The notes under the pieces: generated by a model
Databases searched by the model: none
The model's input: only the letters and a program-made list of their open reading frames with translations
Told to the model about the DNA's origin: nothing
DNA from: JBCCMQ01 sp039179985
GTDB taxonomy: Bacteria > Pseudomonadota > Alphaproteobacteria > Rhodobacterales > Rhodobacteraceae
Assembly (NCBI GenBank): GCA_039179985.1
Contig: JBCDED010000075.1
Location: 1-19,451, forward strand
Direction of reading: 5' to 3'
Length of the DNA stretch: 19,451 bases
Made by a program: the position numbers and the translations under genes
Shown here: positions 1-7,061 of the stretch, in pieces
Position numbering within the stretch: the stretch's first letter is position 1
Layout of the letters: every line of letters begins with the position of its first letter

Positions 1-875
1 AACGCATCTTCGAGTTGACTCCATTCACGCGGCAAACCCTTTTCTTTTCGGCCACCATGCCGCCCGAGATTGAACGGATCACCAATACGTTCCTGTCGAA
101 TCCCGCCAAGATCGAAGTGGCGCGCCAGGCGACCGCCTCGGAAACCATCGAACAGACCGTTGTGCTGTTCCGCGCCAGTCGCAAGGATCGGCAGGCCAAG
201 GAAAAACGGGCGCTCCTGCGCGCCCTGATCGACGCCGAAGGCGACGCCTGCACGAACGCCATTGTCTTCTGCAACCGCAAGACCGACGTCGATATCGTTG
301 CCAAGTCGCTGCAGAAATACGGCTATGATGCCGCGCCTATTCACGGCGATCTGGATCAGGCGCAACGCACGCGCACGCTCGATGGGTTTCGCGAAGGCAA
401 TCTGCGTTTTCTGGTGGCCTCGGATGTGGCCGCGCGCGGTCTCGACGTGCCAAGTGTGAGCCATGTGTTCAACTACGATGTACCGAGCCACTCCGAAGAC
501 TACGTGCACCGCATTGGCCGCACGGGCCGGGCCGGCCGGTCGGGCAAGGCGATGATGATATGCGTGCCGCAGGACGAAAAATCGCTGGCCCAGATCGAAG
601 CGCTGATTTCCAAGGAAATCCCCCGCAGCGAAAATCCCGTGCCGGCAGAGGCGGCCACCGCGGACGACAGCAAGCCCGAAAAGCCCAAGCGCGAACGCAC
701 GCGCAGCAAGCCCAAGGCCGAAGCGCAACCTGCAGAAGAGAAGACCAGCAGCGACACCAGACCCAGATCGCGCGGTCGTGGCGGGCGCTCCAAGCACGAT
801 GCCGACGTGATCGGCATGGGCGATCACATGCCGGGCTTTATCGCCAAGAGTTTTGAGGAGCGTCTGGCCAGTTAA
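1..875 (+). CDS. DEAD-box ATP-dependent RNA helicase, C-terminal part (5' end outside window)
   Basis: ATP-dependent RNA unwinding enzyme of the RhlE-like DEAD-box group, acting in the cytoplasm on ribosome assembly or mRNA turnover. The reading frame is open to the left edge (codons begin at base 3), so the Q motif, Walker A and DEAD motifs lie outside. Visible in order are motif III (SAT, near base 48), motif IV (IVFCN), motif V (SDVAARGLD) and motif VI (HRIGRTGRAGR). A lysine/arginine/proline/alanine-rich tail of about 80 residues follows, as is common in RhlE proteins, and it ends in a short hydrophobic segment containing MGDHMPGF. A TTG at base 15 lies inside the helicase core and is not a real start. 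The stop codon overlaps that of the convergent rnj gene. The exact paralog (rhlE or another) cannot be decided from this part alone. Confidence 0.93.
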   Translation, partial: RIFELTPFTRQTLFFSATMPPEIERITNTFLSNPAKIEVARQATASETIEQTVVLFRASRKDRQAKEKRALLRALIDAEGDACTNAIVFCNRKTDVDIVAKSLQKYGYDAAPIHGDLDQAQRTRTLDGFREGNLRFLVASDVAARGLDVPSVSHVFNYDVPSHSEDYVHRIGRTGRAGRSGKAMMICVPQDEKSLAQIEALISKEIPRSENPVPAEAATADDSKPEKPKRERTRSKPKAEAQPAEEKTSSDTRPRSRGRGGRSKHDADVIGMGDHMPGFIAKSFEERLAS

Positions 876-2539
876 GCCAGCCGGCTGACCACCACCGTCA
901 CTTCCGGTTTTTTCCCAATCTCATCGGCGCAGGTGCTACGCACCTGCCGCCTGAGCGCGTCATCAAGCGCGTCGTCGTCGGTCAGCGTTTTCGCTTTTGC
1001 GCGGCCGAGAAGCTGACTGAGGTCCTCTTCCAACACATCCACCAGCGGCGCGTGCGACGTGCCGGTTTCCGGCAGACCTCTTAGTTCGCACCAGGGCTCG
1101 CCAAGAACATCACCGTCTTCGTCGATGACCAGCGTCACCATCACGTGCCCGTTCAGCGCCATGCGGATCCGGTCGCGCACGATCCCGTCGAGGGCGCCAA
1201 TCTGCACGCTGCCGTCGATATAGGTCCGGCCCGTCTCGACGTAACCCGCAACGCGCGGCGCATTACCGGAGAGATCCAGCATCGTGCCGTTGACCGCCAA
1301 CGCGCCCTGCCGCCCGCCCGCCTCGGCCAGCTTCACATGCTCTCGCAGGTGGCGGTGTTCGCCGTGCATGGGGATAACCATTTGCGGGTTCACGAGCTTG
1401 TGCATCGCCTCAAGATCAGGCCGGTTCGCGTGCCCTGAGACATGGTAGAGGCCCGTGCTATCGTCGACCACATCGACGCCCATCTCCGAGAAGTTATTGA
1501 TCACACGGATCACGTCTTTTTCGTTGCCGGGAATGGTCTTGGACGAGAACAGGAACAGATCTCCTTCTTTGAGCTCCAGCCCCAGATACTTGCCGTTGCT
1601 CAGCTGTGCACTGGCGGCGCGCCTCTCGCCCTGGCTACCTGTTGCCAGAAGCATCACGTTTTCCCGCGGGATCTGCACGGCATCCTCGGGTGCGACGGTC
1701 TTGGGAAAATCGGTCAGGACACCGGCCTCAACGCCCGCTTCCACCATGCGCCGCATGGCCCGGCCCAGCAGGCAGATCGAACGGCCCGCCGCCTGCCCCG
1801 CCTCGGCCAGAGTTTTGACCCGTGCGATGTTGGAGGCAAAGGTGGTCGCAACCACCATGCCCGCGGCACCGGAGACGAGTTTTTCGATCTCTGGCCCCAC
1901 GGTGGATTCCGAGCGGCCTTCATGGGCCGAAAAGACATTGGTGGAGTCGCAGACCAGGGCCCGCACGCCGCCTTTCGACACCTCGCCCCAAAGCGCGGCG
2001 TCAAAGGGTTCGCCGACCACGGGGCTTAGGTCGAGCTTGAAATCGCCCGTGTGGATGACGCGCCCGTCAGGTGAATCGATCACGAGCGCGCTCGATTCCG
2101 GGATCGAATGGCTGACCGGCAAAAAAGCGACCTTGAAGGGCCCTGCCTGGATTTGCTCGGGCCAGGGCGACACCACGCTGATCACCTCCTCGGGCAGGCC
2201 CGCCTCTTCGGTTTTCCGCGCCGCAATGTTGGCCGTGAAGCGCCGGGCATAGACCGGGGCCTTCAGCCGCTCCCACACATGGGCCACAGCGCCCACGTGA
2301 TCCTCGTGCGCATGTGTGATAAAGATCGCCTCCAGCCGGTCGGCGCGCTCTGCCAGCCAGTCGATATCAGCAAAGATCAGGTCAACACCCGGGCTGCTGT
2401 CCATATCGGGGAAAGTGACGCCGATATCGACAAGGATCAGGCGTTCTTGCTCGGGCGCACCGTAGCCATAGACATAGGCGTTCATACCTATTTCTCCCGC
2501 CCCGCCGAGGGGCAGGTAAATCAGCCGTTCGCTGCTCAT
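872..2539 (-). CDS. rnj: Ribonuclease J (metallo-beta-lactamase / beta-CASP RNase)
   Basis: A 555-residue RNase J, a zinc-dependent 5'-3' exoribonuclease and endonuclease in rRNA maturation and mRNA decay. The metallo-beta-lactamase signature HAHEDH lies at residues 76-81, further metal ligands are likely at H144 (SHSIPES) and D166 (HTGDF), and the beta-CASP motifs SGHA and MHGEH lie around residues 370-395. The length matches the family (about 550-560). The ATG overlaps the stop of coaX as TAATG, pointing to translational coupling, and an AAGGA lies about 12 bases upstream inside coaX. The stop TAA shares TTAA with the stop of the opposing helicase gene. It is the last gene of the nuo-birA-coaX-rnj run. 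No terminator hairpin was seen after it. Alphaproteobacteria usually have one RNase J, so the plain symbol is used. Confidence 0.95.
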   Translation of the reverse strand: MSSERLIYLPLGGAGEIGMNAYVYGYGAPEQERLILVDIGVTFPDMDSSPGVDLIFADIDWLAERADRLEAIFITHAHEDHVGAVAHVWERLKAPVYARRFTANIAARKTEEAGLPEEVISVVSPWPEQIQAGPFKVAFLPVSHSIPESSALVIDSPDGRVIHTGDFKLDLSPVVGEPFDAALWGEVSKGGVRALVCDSTNVFSAHEGRSESTVGPEIEKLVSGAAGMVVATTFASNIARVKTLAEAGQAAGRSICLLGRAMRRMVEAGVEAGVLTDFPKTVAPEDAVQIPRENVMLLATGSQGERRAASAQLSNGKYLGLELKEGDLFLFSSKTIPGNEKDVIRVINNFSEMGVDVVDDSTGLYHVSGHANRPDLEAMHKLVNPQMVIPMHGEHRHLREHVKLAEAGGRQGALAVNGTMLDLSGNAPRVAGYVETGRTYIDGSVQIGALDGIVRDRIRMALNGHVMVTLVIDEDGDVLGEPWCELRGLPETGTSHAPLVDVLEEDLSQLLGRAKAKTLTDDDALDDALRRQVRSTCADEIGKKPEVTVVVSRLA

Positions 2540-3315
2540 TACTGTGCGTATTCCTTATTGTAGCGATGGATCACGACCAGGCCGTGCATCGTCAAATCAT
2601 CTTCAATTTTGTCAAAAAGAACATCGCCCTGGGCAAAGAGCGGGGCCAAACCGCCGGTTCCGATGACGCGCATGGGGCGTTCGTATTCTCCGCGAATGCG
2701 GTCGCAGATACCGCGCACCAGACCGACGTATCCCCAGAAAACGCCGGACTGCATGCAGGCAACCGTGTTGGTGCCGATCACCACCTGCGGCTTGGTCACA
2801 TCCACGTTCGGCAGGGCCGCTGCCGCCCTGTGCAGGGCTTCGAGGCTCAGGTTTACCCCGGGCGCGATCACACCGCCTACGTAAGCGCCATCCTCGGCCA
2901 CGACATCGAAGGTTGTGGCTGTGCCGAAGTCGACGATGATCAGATCGCCACCGTGGCGGTCATAGGCCCCGGCCGTGTTGACCAGCCGGTCCGGCCCCAC
3001 CTGCGTGCCTTCGTCCACGCGCGGCGGCGCCGGTAAAAGGCAATCGGGTTTGCCCACGACCATGGGCCGACAGCCGAAGTACCGGTCGCAAAGGACGCGC
3101 AGGTTGAAGACAACGCGCGGTACGGTCGATGAGATGATGACCTCGTCAATCTCCACTTCCACATCATTCAGCCGCATCAGGGTGCTGAGCCAGACATAGT
3201 ACTGGTCCGCGGTTCTCTGGTGCTCGGTTGACTGACGCCAGATCGCGATAAACCGCGCGCCGTCCCAGATCGAGAACACCGTATTCGTATTTCCGCAATC
3301 AATCGTCAGAAGCAT
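2539..3315 (-). CDS. coaX: Type III pantothenate kinase
   Basis: Phosphorylates pantothenate to 4'-phosphopantothenate, the first step of coenzyme A synthesis, using the ASKHA-fold type III enzyme. The 258-residue protein opens with the phosphate-1 motif DCGNTN (residues 6-11). It has GPDR at 107-110, the phosphate-2 motif DFGTATTFD at 129-137, a GGVIAPG segment at 147-153 and the adenosine-motif-like GTGG at 219-222. The start at 3315 was chosen because the conserved N-terminus begins there; a frame-compatible start at 3351 would add a 12-residue arginine-rich stretch inside birA that the family lacks. An AGG eight to ten bases upstream overlaps the birA stop codon region. The stop overlaps the rnj start by one base. 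Confidence 0.95.
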   Translation of the reverse strand: MLLTIDCGNTNTVFSIWDGARFIAIWRQSTEHQRTADQYYVWLSTLMRLNDVEVEIDEVIISSTVPRVVFNLRVLCDRYFGCRPMVVGKPDCLLPAPPRVDEGTQVGPDRLVNTAGAYDRHGGDLIIVDFGTATTFDVVAEDGAYVGGVIAPGVNLSLEALHRAAAALPNVDVTKPQVVIGTNTVACMQSGVFWGYVGLVRGICDRIRGEYERPMRVIGTGGLAPLFAQGDVLFDKIEDDLTMHGLVVIHRYNKEYAQ

Positions 3316-3325
3316 GGCAAGCGAC

Positions 3326-4090
3326 CTAGAAGAATACCTCCGCCGCTGCAATGGGTCTTGAACCCGCAGAACCGCGCAGGATCAGCGATCCATCCGCATC
3401 AATGGTCTCGAAAATGCCCGTTACGCTTTCCCCGGGCAAGCGCGCCGTGACCTTCTGCCCAAGGCGCGCCGCGCGGGCGAGCCAGGCGGCGCGCAAGGGC
3501 GCGAACCCGTAAGTGCCAAGCAGGTCCTCCCAGTGGGCATATTTTTCTGCAAGTACGTCCAGCGCGGTCCCGGGCGTCGGGGCTGCACCCGCCGCCTCGG
3601 CGAGGCTGATGGCAGGCAAGGCTGTCGCGTCCAGCCTGTCTTGCGGCGGCGCTATTGCCAGGTTGATCCCGATGCCGACGGCAAGGGCCAGCATTCCGCC
3701 CTCCATCGCCCGGCTCTCAAGAAGGATGCCGGCGGCCTTGCGCCCCTGCAAAAGCACGTCGTTCGGCCATTTCAACGTGACATCATCCGGGGCAGCCCCA
3801 TGAGCTTCAAGGGTTTCCGCCACCGCCAACGCTGCAGAAAAACTGCGAAGGGCGGCCACGGTAGGCGGAGCCGTCAGACGCAAGGCGAGGCTGGCTGCCA
3901 GATTGCCCTCGGGCTGGTGCCAGGCGCGGCCGCGCCGGCCTCTGGCCGCTGTCTGGCGGGTCGCGGTCACCCAGGTGGGTCCAGCGATGTCCGGAATCAG
4001 ACGCAGCGCCGCGGCATTGGTGCTGTCGGTTTCATCGAGGTGGCGTTTGTCGTATCCCGCTGGCCAGACCGGCCCTGCGTCAGTTGACAA
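3326..4090 (-). CDS. birA: Biotin--[acetyl-CoA-carboxylase] ligase (monofunctional)
   Basis: Attaches biotin to carboxylase carrier proteins through biotinyl-5'-AMP. The biotin-binding loop ARGRRGRAW lies at about residues 49-57, the catalytic-site motif KWPND at 107-111 and GILLE around 121-125, followed by a short C-terminal SH3-like domain. There is no N-terminal winged helix, so it should not act as a repressor as E. coli BirA does. No ATG is available near the 5' end. Candidate starts are TTG at 4090 (254 residues, overlapping nuoN by 11 bases), GTG at 4126 and TTG at 4129 (267 residues, overlapping by 50 bases). TTG 4090 was preferred because family similarity starts near residue 9 (WPAGY), but no strong ribosome binding site supports any of them. 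The product is sure; the start is not. Confidence 0.9.
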   Translation of the reverse strand: MSTDAGPVWPAGYDKRHLDETDSTNAAALRLIPDIAGPTWVTATRQTAARGRRGRAWHQPEGNLAASLALRLTAPPTVAALRSFSAALAVAETLEAHGAAPDDVTLKWPNDVLLQGRKAAGILLESRAMEGGMLALAVGIGINLAIAPPQDRLDATALPAISLAEAAGAAPTPGTALDVLAEKYAHWEDLLGTYGFAPLRAAWLARAARLGQKVTARLPGESVTGIFETIDADGSLILRGSAGSRPIAAAEVFF

Positions 4091-5516
4091 GCGCACCCGC
4101 CGCAGCAAGGGCGAAACCGTCGACACCAAAGAGGTTCACCACACCGACAACCAGCATCACCGCCGACACCAGCAGGAAGCCCAGCAAGACGGGCGATCCG
4201 CCCTGATCAAGCGGTTCGTCTTCTTCGCCGAAGTACATGAAGTAAACGATCCGCAGGTAGTAGAAGGCACCGATGACACTGGCGATCACCGCCGCCACCG
4301 CCAGCCAGACAAGGCCCGCGTCCACGGCAGCCCAGAGCACATAGAGCTTGCCGAAAAAGCCCACGAGTGGCGGAACACCGGCAAGGCTGAACATCAGAAC
4401 CAGAAGGCAAAGCGCCCGCGTAGGCTCGCGCGTGGCGTAGCCTTTGAGCGAAGCGATGTCGGTTGCCTCGCGCCCGTCGCGGGTCATGGACAGGATGAAG
4501 GCGAAGGTGCCGACGTTCATGACGACGTAGATCGCCATGTAAACCAGCATCGCCTGGACGCCCTGCTCGGTGCCCGCCGCAAGCCCGGTCAGGGCATAGC
4601 CCATATGGGCGATCGACGAATAGGCCATCAGCCGTTTGATGTCGGTCTGGCCGATCGCGGCGATAGATCCGAGGAACATGGAGATCACAGCGAGGAAAGC
4701 AAGGATCTGCTGCCAATCGCCCACGGCAGCGCCGAAGGCGTCGTGCAGGACCCGCGCAAAGAGACACATGGCGGCCACTTTGGGCGCGGTTGCGAAGAAG
4801 GCCGTGATGGGCGTCGGGCTGCCTTCATAGACATCGGGCGTCCACATATGGAAGGGCGCGGCGGAAATCTTGAACGCCAGACCCGCGGCCATGAACACAA
4901 GGCCGATGATGAGCCCGATGGAAAGCTGTTCGTCGGCGGCAGCGATGATGCCCTCGAACAGGGTCGTTCCCGCGTAGCCGTAGGTCAGCGAGGCGCCGTA
5001 GAGCAGCAGACCCGACGACAGCGCGCCGAGGACGAAGTATTTTAGCCCGGCCTCGGTCGATTTCACACTGTCCCGTCGCAGGGCTGCAACGACGTAGAGC
5101 GACAACGACTGTAGCTCGAGCCCCATATAAAGGGCAATTAAGTCGCCTGCCGAGACCATGACCATCATACCGACAACTGCAAAGGTCACGAGCACGGGGT
5201 ATTCAAACCGCAAAAGATCCCGCTCGGCCATGTAGTCCCGGCTCATCACAAGGATGGCGGCGGCCGAGACTAAGATCAGCACCTTGGCGAATTTCGAGAA
5301 GCCGTCGGCAACGAACATTCCCTCAAAGGCGCTGGCCGTCCCCTCTGGCCGGGTAAGTATGAAAAACGCCGTCAGAAGGAAGACGCCCGCCGTGGCCCAG
5401 ACCAGCGTGTTCGCGGCACCGTCTTTCGAGGTGTAAACCGCCACGATCAGGGCCAGCATGGCATAGACCGAAAGGATGATCTCGGGAAGAACGACGGAGA
5501 GGTCGGAGAGTATCAT
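4080..5516 (-). CDS. nuoN: NADH-quinone oxidoreductase subunit N
   Basis: Antiporter-like membrane subunit of complex I, one of three homologous proton-pumping subunits. The 478-residue protein is hydrophobic throughout, consistent with the family's 14 transmembrane helices. Conserved charged residues of the proton path are present: E134 in GLELQSLSLY, K216 in the broken helix region AFKISAAPFHMWTPD, K246 in APKVAAM, and K390 in GFFGK. The gene starts three bases after the nuoM stop. Its C-terminus overlaps the probable birA start. Length and motifs match alphaproteobacterial NuoN, with nothing unusual. Confidence 0.98.
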   Translation of the reverse strand: MILSDLSVVLPEIILSVYAMLALIVAVYTSKDGAANTLVWATAGVFLLTAFFILTRPEGTASAFEGMFVADGFSKFAKVLILVSAAAILVMSRDYMAERDLLRFEYPVLVTFAVVGMMVMVSAGDLIALYMGLELQSLSLYVVAALRRDSVKSTEAGLKYFVLGALSSGLLLYGASLTYGYAGTTLFEGIIAAADEQLSIGLIIGLVFMAAGLAFKISAAPFHMWTPDVYEGSPTPITAFFATAPKVAAMCLFARVLHDAFGAAVGDWQQILAFLAVISMFLGSIAAIGQTDIKRLMAYSSIAHMGYALTGLAAGTEQGVQAMLVYMAIYVVMNVGTFAFILSMTRDGREATDIASLKGYATREPTRALCLLVLMFSLAGVPPLVGFFGKLYVLWAAVDAGLVWLAVAAVIASVIGAFYYLRIVYFMYFGEEDEPLDQGGSPVLLGFLLVSAVMLVVGVVNLFGVDGFALAAAGALVN

Positions 5517-5519
5517 GGT

Positions 5520-7061
5520 CTAGTTCCCGGCAATCTGCACAGCGTCGCCCGAGTTCAGAAGGGCAGTCTGGTGGTCAGCCACGAGCGCACCAACGCTTGG
5601 ACCGATGATGTCGATGATTAGCGCGGGGTAGACCCCGAGGAGAATCGTCATGATAACCAGCGGCGCAAAGATCCAGCGTTCGCGGGTGGTCATGTCGGTG
5701 ATGGACTTCAGACTTTCCTTGATCAGATCGCCCAGTACCACCCGGCGGTAAAGCCAGAGTGCATAGGAGGCCGAGAGGATCACGCCTGTCGCAGCCACGA
5801 CGGCTACCCAGGTGTTGACCTGGAAGATCCCCATGAGCGTCAGGAACTCGCCCACGAAGCCCGAGGTGCCCGGCAGGCCAACGTTCGCCATGGTAAAGAG
5901 CATGAAGATAGCGGCATAGGCCGGCATCCGGTTCACCAGGCCACCGTAGGCGTCGATATCGCGGGTATGCATCCGGTCGTAGATCACACCAACGCACAGG
6001 AAGAGCGCGCCAGAGACGAAGCCATGGCTCAGCATCTGGAAGATCGCGCCGTCAATGCCCTGCTGGTTGGCGGCAAAAATACCCATGGTCACATAACCCA
6101 TGTGTGCAACCGACGAATAGGCGATCAGCTTTTTCATGTCCTCCTGCATCAGCGCCACCAGCGAGGTATAGACGATGGCGACGGCGCTCAGCCAAAGCAC
6201 CAGCGGCGCAAGAATGTCCGAGGCGATGGGGAACATGGGCAGACTGAAGCGCAAAAAGCCGTAGCCGCCCATTTTCAGTAGGATCGCCGCCAGCACGACA
6301 GACCCTGCCGTGGGCGCCTGCACGTGTGCGTCGGGCAGCCAGGTATGGACAGGCCACATGGGCATTTTCACAGCGAAACTGGCGAAAAAGGCCAGCCAAA
6401 GAAGCGTCTGGAAGCCGCCGATGATCTGGAAGCCCGCGATGCTGATCGTCTCGGACCCGAACTGGTGGTTCAGAAGGCTCGGAATATCCGCTGTGCCCGC
6501 ATCGACATACATCGCGATCAGCGCAACGAGCATCAGGACCGAGCCGAAGAAGGTGTAGAGGAAGAACTTGAAGGCGGCGTAGATCCGGTTGGCGCCGCCC
6601 CAGATGCCGATGATCAGGAACATCGGGATCAGGCTTCCCTCGAAGAAAAGGTAGAAGAGTACAACATCGAGCGCGCAGAAGACGCCCAGCATCATCGTCT
6701 CAAGAATGAGGAAGGCGATCATATATTCCTTCACCCGGGCCTTCACCTCCCAGCAGGCGGCGATGACCAGCGGCATAAGGAAGGTCGTCAGCATCACGAA
6801 AAGAACGCTGATCCCGTCCACACCCATTTTGTAGGTCAGACCCAAAAGCCATTCGCCCTCTTCCACGAACTGGAAGCCGGTGTCGTTGGGCTCGAACTCG
6901 AAGAGCACAAAGAGCGATGCGAGGAAGGTCGCGACGGTCGCGAAGAAGGCCACCCATTTGGCATTGCGCTGCGCCGCTTCGTCATTTCCGCGCAGAAAGA
7001 TCGCCAGGACCAGCGCCGCCACCGTTGGTAGGAAGGTCATGATCGACAGGAGGTTGTCCAT
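5520..7061 (-). CDS. nuoM: NADH-quinone oxidoreductase subunit M
   Basis: Central antiporter-like proton-pumping subunit of the complex I membrane arm, with 513 residues and about 14 predicted membrane helices. The functional acidic and lysine residues of the family are visible: E141 in FFEGSLIPMF, K232 in VKMPMWPVHTWLPDAH, K263 in LLKMGGYG, and E405 in GFVGEF. The ATG overlaps the nuoL stop as TAATG, and a strong GGAGGGG lies eight to nine bases upstream inside the end of nuoL, so the two are probably translationally coupled. nuoN follows after three bases. Confidence 0.98.
   Translation of the reverse strand: MDNLLSIMTFLPTVAALVLAIFLRGNDEAAQRNAKWVAFFATVATFLASLFVLFEFEPNDTGFQFVEEGEWLLGLTYKMGVDGISVLFVMLTTFLMPLVIAACWEVKARVKEYMIAFLILETMMLGVFCALDVVLFYLFFEGSLIPMFLIIGIWGGANRIYAAFKFFLYTFFGSVLMLVALIAMYVDAGTADIPSLLNHQFGSETISIAGFQIIGGFQTLLWLAFFASFAVKMPMWPVHTWLPDAHVQAPTAGSVVLAAILLKMGGYGFLRFSLPMFPIASDILAPLVLWLSAVAIVYTSLVALMQEDMKKLIAYSSVAHMGYVTMGIFAANQQGIDGAIFQMLSHGFVSGALFLCVGVIYDRMHTRDIDAYGGLVNRMPAYAAIFMLFTMANVGLPGTSGFVGEFLTLMGIFQVNTWVAVVAATGVILSASYALWLYRRVVLGDLIKESLKSITDMTTRERWIFAPLVIMTILLGVYPALIIDIIGPSVGALVADHQTALLNSGDAVQIAGN

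Noticed and set aside
878..913. Palindrome at 878-887 followed by a six-T run at 908-913, as a terminator for the helicase gene
   Set aside because: The T-run is 20 bases from the palindrome and no stem ends directly at it; the region is also coding for the end of rnj.
3903..5045. Plus-strand open frame (380 codons) opposite birA and nuoN
   Set aside because: Shadow of nuoN; composition is extremely His/Asp/Arg-rich and unlike a folded protein.
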